A DNA stretch of 64,000 bases from assembly GCA_024811115.1 (NCBI GenBank), contig JAKOGH010000685.1:124001-188000 (forward strand), given 5' to 3'. Shown here piece after piece: positions 58,750-64,000 of the stretch. Made by a program: the position numbers and the translations under genes. The notes beneath the pieces are model-generated. The model was not told the DNA's origin, made no database searches, and worked only from the letters and a program-made list of their open reading frames with translations. The stretch's first letter is position 1. Each line of letters starts with the position of its first letter. This DNA comes from Terana coerulea. Its lineage: Eukaryota > Basidiomycota > Agaricomycetes > Polyporales > Phanerochaetaceae.

Positions 58750-60259
58750 ACTGTCAGCTCAAGATTTACTATTATGAAGTGGCAGTTGAGAGACTTAGCT
58801 CCGCAGAGTATGTCTTCTACCGCTTGCTCCATACTGAACATGACGTTTGACCCGTCCTCTGTTCAGGGATAGTGGGAGTTGGGTGAGTGTAGATAGTGAC
58901 GTGATCCAGAAGATTCGACTCATGTGTGACGCCAGGTTACATCTGCCTCAGAGCTGTTATGTATATCCAAGCTCCGGATTCGTATATTCCCTGGTCAGCC
59001 TTCATGGCGAACCTAAGAAACCTCGCTGGAAGTGCACAGGTGAATACCAACGTAGGTCGCCTTACTTAAAAGAGCTACCTGCTTATAGTCAAATGCTGGC
59101 TTTCTTGCAGATGGTGATACCATTGGGTGTGGTTATATAAGCAATGAAAATGCTGCAAGTGTGACTCACGCCCCACATCTTCTTCACGAAGAATGGGGAC
59201 CTCGTAACAAGGGTAGAGTCTCCAAGATGTAGACCTGGTATACATTTTGGAATCACAATCTAGGATTCTATTGAGCTGACTTGGCTATTTGTAAGTTCTA
59301 CCGGTCGCCCTATACTTCGTTTCCCCCTCATATGTCATCCCGATATCAATCTGCACAAACTTTGGGAACTTTCCCTTTGTCTTCAATATAGAGGGCTTGT
59401 ATGATTGTGGGTGCATTGAGTTCAAATTCCAGCAGGAAGCAGCCAGTCTTCCCGTTGAAATTCTGTACCTTATTGTCACATGCGGCAGAGCTAAATACTG
59501 CAATCAACGAAGCACGCGTAACAAGAATGCACCCTTCACGCAACAATTCCAACCCTTTGCATCTGGAAAACCCCTCCTTCTAATCTGTGGTTTATACTTC
59601 TTTTTTAGTGCTAAGTTGTCTATTATGCTCTTTTCTACTTTTTGTGAAAATGCTTTTTAAAATACAGCTCATTTAGCTAATTTACCTCTATTAGCTTGCT
59701 AAACAGTTTTTTGCCTTTTTAACATTCTAACCCGCTACTTGTTAGTAGCTTTTTATCACCTAACTGACTTTTCATCACTTACCAATGCCTTATTACATGC
59801 TTTCATTAGCTCATTTACTAAGTTTCTTTTGCCTAATTTCTCACTATTTCATGTTTTATCAATAGTTTATCATTATCTTCTTACTTATTTGCTTGTTATT
59901 TGTGCTATATTTACGATATTACTTAGAGCTTATGACACTTATTTTGCTATTGCTTTTATTTATTATTTAAACCCTTATTATTATATTGCTTTCAGCTAAT
60001 TTAGTTCTTTCCCTCGCTTTTTGGCTAATCAGCTAATATACATACTTATACCATTACACTTTTAGAGTTAATACAGCTCTATATAACTGCCAAAAGGAGC
60101 TGCTTATGTTTGGATTGTCTATTTTTTAAAATATGACAGCCACAATTGAACAACAAGTTGTAATCACTTTTAAATATTATAACAGCTCTAAAAAGTGACT
60201 GATCCATTCTGTATGTTTTGTTAATGGGTTGGGCTAAAAAGGACAATTATAAAACATAA

Positions 60260-60340
60260 ACACAATGCACACACGGACTCGAACCCAGGACCACCTCAGT
60301 TAACTCACCCAAAAGGTTAACAACTGCACCATAGTGACTT
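60260..60340 (-). other. tRNA-like sequence, possible SINE head
   Basis: On the minus strand a perfect B-box-like GGTTCGAGTCC (60275-60285) lies about 45 bp after an A-box-like TGGTGCAGTTG. The spacing fits an internal RNA polymerase III promoter. A convincing cloverleaf with acceptor stem could not be built, so I do not call a tRNA gene. The surrounding insertion makes a tRNA-derived SINE more likely. Confidence 0.5.
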
Positions 60341-60729
60341 AATTTTGTCCTTGCACACATCATTTATGACCTACCAGGCCTGTTGAAGCGCCTCAACGTC
60401 TCTGAAGCCTTCACGTTTGGCATCACCTTCATCACCTTAGTCCCCCATCTCAACTGACACGTCAGCTGCATTGCAATCACCTACCACGCACGCCACCAGG
60501 ACCCAAGCGACACTTCACGACAACAGAGGGCCAGGTGATGGATAGAGCAAGGCCGTGAAGGAGAGGGGCTCTCCTACAAACGAGGTATGTGGCCGTCTCG
60601 CCGCATCCACCACTGCTACCCAGAACTGTCCACGGCCATGCATGCACGGCTTATGGACGGTGGTTTTATAAGTAGGCACTACACAGCCCCTGGAGTAATG
60701 AACAATGCACGCGAACGCCCGCTGTAGTT

Positions 60730-61560
60730 AAGCACGACACAACATGCCTGACGCTGGCAGGCAAGTGCGACGCCGACGCACAAGAAGCTGGCATACACGA
60801 CACGACGCACACCACACGAACGGCGGCATGACGACGCACACACGATGGTAATGGACGCGATACAATGCCAACGCTGGCGCGTGGGACATGGCAAAGCACG
60901 GCATGCGCAGGCCGTCGTAGGCGAGCGCCAGGCCGTCGTAGGCGGCGCCAGGCCGTCATAGGCGAGCGCAGGCCAACGTAGGCGAGTGCAGGCTTACGTA
61001 GGTGAGCGCACCACCGCTACAAAGGGCTGACGCACAACTTAAGGACCAGGGCAGCAAGATACACAGGCGCTGACGCTGAAAAATGCAGCACGTGCACCAC
61101 GCTGACGCCCGGCCAGCGCAGGACGTGGCGAAGCACGATGCGCGCAGACCGATGCAGGCAAGTGCGATACTGATGCACAAGAGGCTGGGGTGCGTACTGC
61201 ACGACATGTATGATACGCAGGGCAGGACAACGGTACACACATGTATGGTGCCGACGGACGCACACCACGCCAATGCTGGCACGCGAGACGTAGTGAAGCA
61301 CGGCACACGCAGGCCAATGCAGGCAAGCGCGCTGCCGACACAAAGGGCCAGCGCACGACGCAAGGACCAGGGCAGTGACCTACACGAGCGCGATGCCAAC
61401 AAGTGCAGCACGCGCACCACGCTGGCGCCGGCACATGGAGCATGGTGAAGCACAACGTGCGTAGACTGATGCTGGTGAGCGCGCCTCTGTCAAAAGGGGC
61501 TGGTGCATGACATGAGGGCAGGGTAGTGATGTATGTCAGCATGTTACTGACAAATACAAC
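60730..61560. repeat. Degenerate tandem array, five units of 150-240 bp
   Basis: Each unit starts with AAGCACGRC-like sequence followed by a CAGGCCAATGCAGGCAAG-like block; starts are near 60731, 60895, 61131, 61296 and 61448. The second unit contains an inner run of about 20-bp repeats with core AGGCCGTCGTAGGCGAGCG (60905-61010). The minus strand is open for long stretches only because stop codons are rare in this composition. Confidence 0.7.
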
Positions 61561-63654
61561 ACACAGGCAAGTATGGCACCTGGTGTGCAGGCTTATCTGC
61601 ACAGTATGAGTAGTCTGGTGTATTAGGTAGTTTAGTTTTGTATGTAGATAACCAAACATGGAATATAATGTATCAGTCCAGATCAGCAGGGGGGATTTCT
61701 CAGGCGGCTAGTCAAGCAGTAGTGGCATTATAGCTGCATATAAGGAACAAAATAGGACAGTAAGAAACAGAATAGCAGAGAAGTAGTGCTAATTGCCCTA
61801 ATATATAGAACAATTAAGACAATTAGCAAAGGACCTCACTAAACTGCCTTATTGGCCTTATGCATCTATTTATCTAATTGTGTTACTTTGATGCTTATGT
61901 GCAATGAATTAGTGCTTATCAGCAGGCATTAGGTAGAAATAATAGGGGGTTTTTTTTCAGATGTACGTCACATATCGTCAGTCTGCTGTACCTAGTTTGA
62001 CATCTGCCGTCCTTAGATGTTTCGAGAGCTCTGTGTCACTGACCATCTGAAATTAGCTCAACTGACAGAGCTGATGATAAAATCTGAATCAGCTTTAAGC
62101 ATATCCCTGGGAACCTATGTTCATCGGCTCCTGCTTGCTTCTCAGGCAGCCTACCATCTTGAGTTGGCCCTTGTTTCTGGCCTATGTGGACGCTTTCCCA
62201 TCTCTCAAGAGGCTCACTTGGGACAAAACAACAGATAACTCCAAAGCCTTCGCAACTGCCTCGGAGCTGTATCCACCAATACACGCCATGGACCATTCTC
62301 CCTAGGCCTCATCTTCATCCACACTGAAGATATCTGCTGTACATCTTACTTTCTTCCAACATTTATGATCCCTGCACACCATCACTTTGGTTCACTCTCC
62401 ACTCCCACCAAAGATATCCGCTCTATATCCTGCGTTGTTCCAACATTTCAAATCCCTTAAGCATCTTGTCTTGTGCCAGATCAGCTTTGAGACTGTCATG
62501 CAATGTTGAGTCAGATAGACGCCGTAAGCGCTCTGCTCACATCTTCTCTATTGTTCTACTAGGTTCCACCATGACGATCCCTATTGTCTATTGTCCTGGT
62601 ACCTATTTGTGTCTGTTTGTAGTACAGCCACACTGTATCGTATATAAGGCAGCTCTCTGTGCCATACATAATCAGACTCTTACAACTCTCAACCCACTAA
62701 CGTGTGTATTTACCAACCTACAGGTGAGTAACCATCCTAGCTTCCTCTAGGCCTTGGTAGGAGTGTACGCCGCTGTATGTGCTGCACTTCTACATGCAAC
62801 TCTCCTGGATTGTTTGTGGTCTTTCTAGCCTTGCCACCCTTCAGCTCGCTTGGTTGACATGGCTGTCGAATAACACCCAGGATGGTCTTCTTCGCTGGCT
62901 AAGACAGCCTCATATATTCCCATACCCTACCAGACTGCGCTGTTCAGACTGACTTCACACGGCAAGTTTGACCAACAGTATCTCTTCCAGATCACAGCTC
63001 CCTTACATCCTGTCCCTAATCTTGTCATCACGGATTGGGCAAAGATACAAAGGTTGTCCGTTCATCTCGAAAGATGTAGCTATCCCCTTACTGCTTGTGG
63101 AGGACACGCACATTATCGTTCAAATTGTGACATTGGTTTTGTTTGTTCTGCCTCAGGATGACATGATGGACTTATTCCAATTTGAATGTGACCAGTGTAA
63201 AGATATTGAAGAGGAGGCCAGAATTCAGTTGAAAAGCGAGTGGGAAGAAAGCAATTGTAAGTTGAAACCCTCATAAACACGCTGTTAATACCCCTCATAG
63301 GCTTACTTGTCTTAGGGACAGTGAGCATTCACACTGCTCACGACTACATCCTGACGTTCACGTTACAAAAGCAAGCAAGCCACTCGAGTCGACAGCCTGT
63401 ACCGATCACGTTGAACAACATCCATATTCACCTTCCTCATGTGATGTTGATCTCTGGGGACGATATGACCGTCTCTCAGCTCTGTTCATTCTGCCTTTCG
63501 CTCAAAGGCCATCTCGCAGCGCTGTCCAACCCCGGCCATTTTGATTGTCATCTACAAATCCGGGACACTATCAGCACACCGAGACAATGGATCAACAGTA
63601 TGTCTGACTGGATGGGACGCGACACGGAACCCAGCATGGAGGAGGGTGATGAGG

Positions 63655-63800
63655 TTCGAGAGGGAGAAGAGACATTGGAAGAAGGAGAAGAGATGTCGGA
63701 AGGAGGATCCGGAGAAGAGATGTCGCTGGAAGAAGAAGAAGAGGTGTCGCTGGAAGAAGAAGAAGAGGTATCGCTGGAAGAAGGAGAAGAAATGACACTG
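63655..63800 (+). repeat. In-frame 27-bp minisatellite coding acidic repeats
   Basis: Two nearly exact 27-bp units (from about 63721) and flanking variants encode S-L-E-E-E-E-E-V repeats at the C-terminus of SPRY locus 5. Other family members have charged but not repetitive tails here, so the array expanded in this copy. Confidence 0.75.
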
Positions 63801-64000
63801 TCAGAAGAAGGTGAAGAGATATCAAAAGAAGGAGAGGATGCCGAGGAGGGAACAACGGAGACACAAGAAGCGGGAGAGCCGGCGCGGAAACAGAGCAATC
63901 ACACACAGCGGATGAGCGAGTTGAGGAGACTCGTGACGTATGAACGTGAAAGACATTGATGGGGTTCACAACAGTAGCAGTACGCGGTACCGAGAAGTAT

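Larger units (their letters stand above)
59580..61965. mobile_element. Composite insertion of about 2.4 kb in SPRY locus 5
   Basis: The flanking sequence aligns to locus 3 on both sides (left up to about 59575, right from CATATCGTCAG near 61966), so everything between is inserted. Parts in order: a very AT-rich segment with repeated TTAGCTAATTTA-like words (59580-60200), a tRNA-like sequence on the minus strand (60260-60340), a GC-richer part, and a tandem repeat array (60730-61560), then an AT-richer tail with a T run at 61952-61959. No transposase or reverse transcriptase frame was found, and no terminal repeats were identified, so the element type is unknown; it may be nested insertions. 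Confidence 0.65.
58033..63959 (+). pseudogene. SPRY/F-box-like family, locus 5, broken by two insertions
   Basis: Exon 1 starts M-A-Y-S-A-M-D-P. Exon 2 is cut by a 358-bp MITE between F-N-C and Q-L-K-I-Y-Y-Y-E-V. The micro-exon (58867-58882) is 16 nt instead of 15, shifting the frame. The F-box-like motif L-P-V-E-I-L-Y-L-I-V (about 59440) is followed by a 2.4-kb insertion up to about 61965. The F-box tail, leucine-rich repeats (S-I-S-L-G-T-Y-V-H-R, L-E-L-A-L-V-S-G-L) and the C-terminal block resume from 61966 to 63959 with further stops and a duplicated stretch near 62310-62460. The last exon (from 63321) ends in an acidic repeat. The gene cannot be functional. Confidence 0.85.

Noticed and set aside
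60260..60340. A functional tRNA gene.
   Set aside because: The B box is good but no acceptor stem pairs and the anticodon arm is unclear; kept only as a tRNA-like element.
60666..61659. Overlapping long minus-strand frames rich in Cys, Ala and Ser.
   Set aside because: They follow a degenerate tandem DNA repeat with few stop codons; there is no domain and no consistent frame.
1..64000. CRISPR arrays, bacterial operons, prophage or insertion sequences.
   Set aside because: The gene structure is eukaryotic throughout with spliceosomal introns; no direct-repeat/spacer array or bacterial gene was seen.

Overview
This window is nuclear DNA of a filamentous basidiomycete, most likely an Agaricomycete. 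Protein-coding genes are cut by many short GT-AG introns, mostly about 45-85 nt. They encode families typical of that group: F-box proteins with divergent leucine-rich tails, seven-helix membrane proteins with an N-Y-R-C-W motif, a GH43 glycosidase, a GABA-type permease and a membrane fatty acid desaturase. There are no operons or Shine-Dalgarno sites, and several genes have a TATA box about 75-150 bp before the ATG. The assignment is inference from gene content; I ran no searches.

Layout. 0-10 kb: the decayed end of an adenylate-forming enzyme gene; a decayed partial copy of a 774-residue conserved gene, then the intact gene; a 1.06-kb hAT-like non-autonomous transposon with an 8-bp target duplication; and two tandem F-box genes. 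10-16 kb: a secreted GH43 enzyme, an ACOT9-like acyl-CoA thioesterase with one frameshift, and a 371-bp TA-flanked MITE. 16-41 kb: four members of a SPRY plus F-box-like gene family, interleaved with an ERCC6L2-like DNA repair ATPase, a seven-helix membrane protein and a delta-12-type desaturase. 41-50 kb: a UPF1/IGHMBP2-type helicase, an amino-acid/GABA permease and a small secreted, probably GPI-anchored protein. 50-57 kb: two divergent genes for a coiled-coil protein whose layout recalls alpha-helical pore-forming proteins, then a second copy of the seven-helix gene. 57-64 kb: a fifth SPRY/F-box locus broken by a 358-bp MITE and by a 2.4-kb AT-rich and repeat-rich insertion.

The main theme is birth and death of one gene family. 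Five SPRY/F-box loci share the same unusual exon structure, including a 15-nt micro-exon inside the SPRY domain, but only the 26.5-29.0 kb copy reads through intact. A 13-bp motif, part of a longer repeat, lies upstream of the five loci (0.4-0.9 kb for four of them, 2 kb for the fifth). A block of about 2.3 kb (end of a coiled-coil gene plus the seven-helix gene) is duplicated in inverted orientation at 29-31 and 54.7-57 kb. The likely role of the SPRY/F-box proteins (substrate adaptors for ubiquitin ligases, perhaps in recognition of self or foreign molecules) is inference.

Limits: exon borders were worked out by eye from splice signals, reading frame and comparison between paralogues within the window. 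Isolated one-base frame breaks occur in genes that otherwise look conserved (thioesterase, ERCC6L2-like gene), so some breaks in the SPRY family could be assembly errors rather than mutations.
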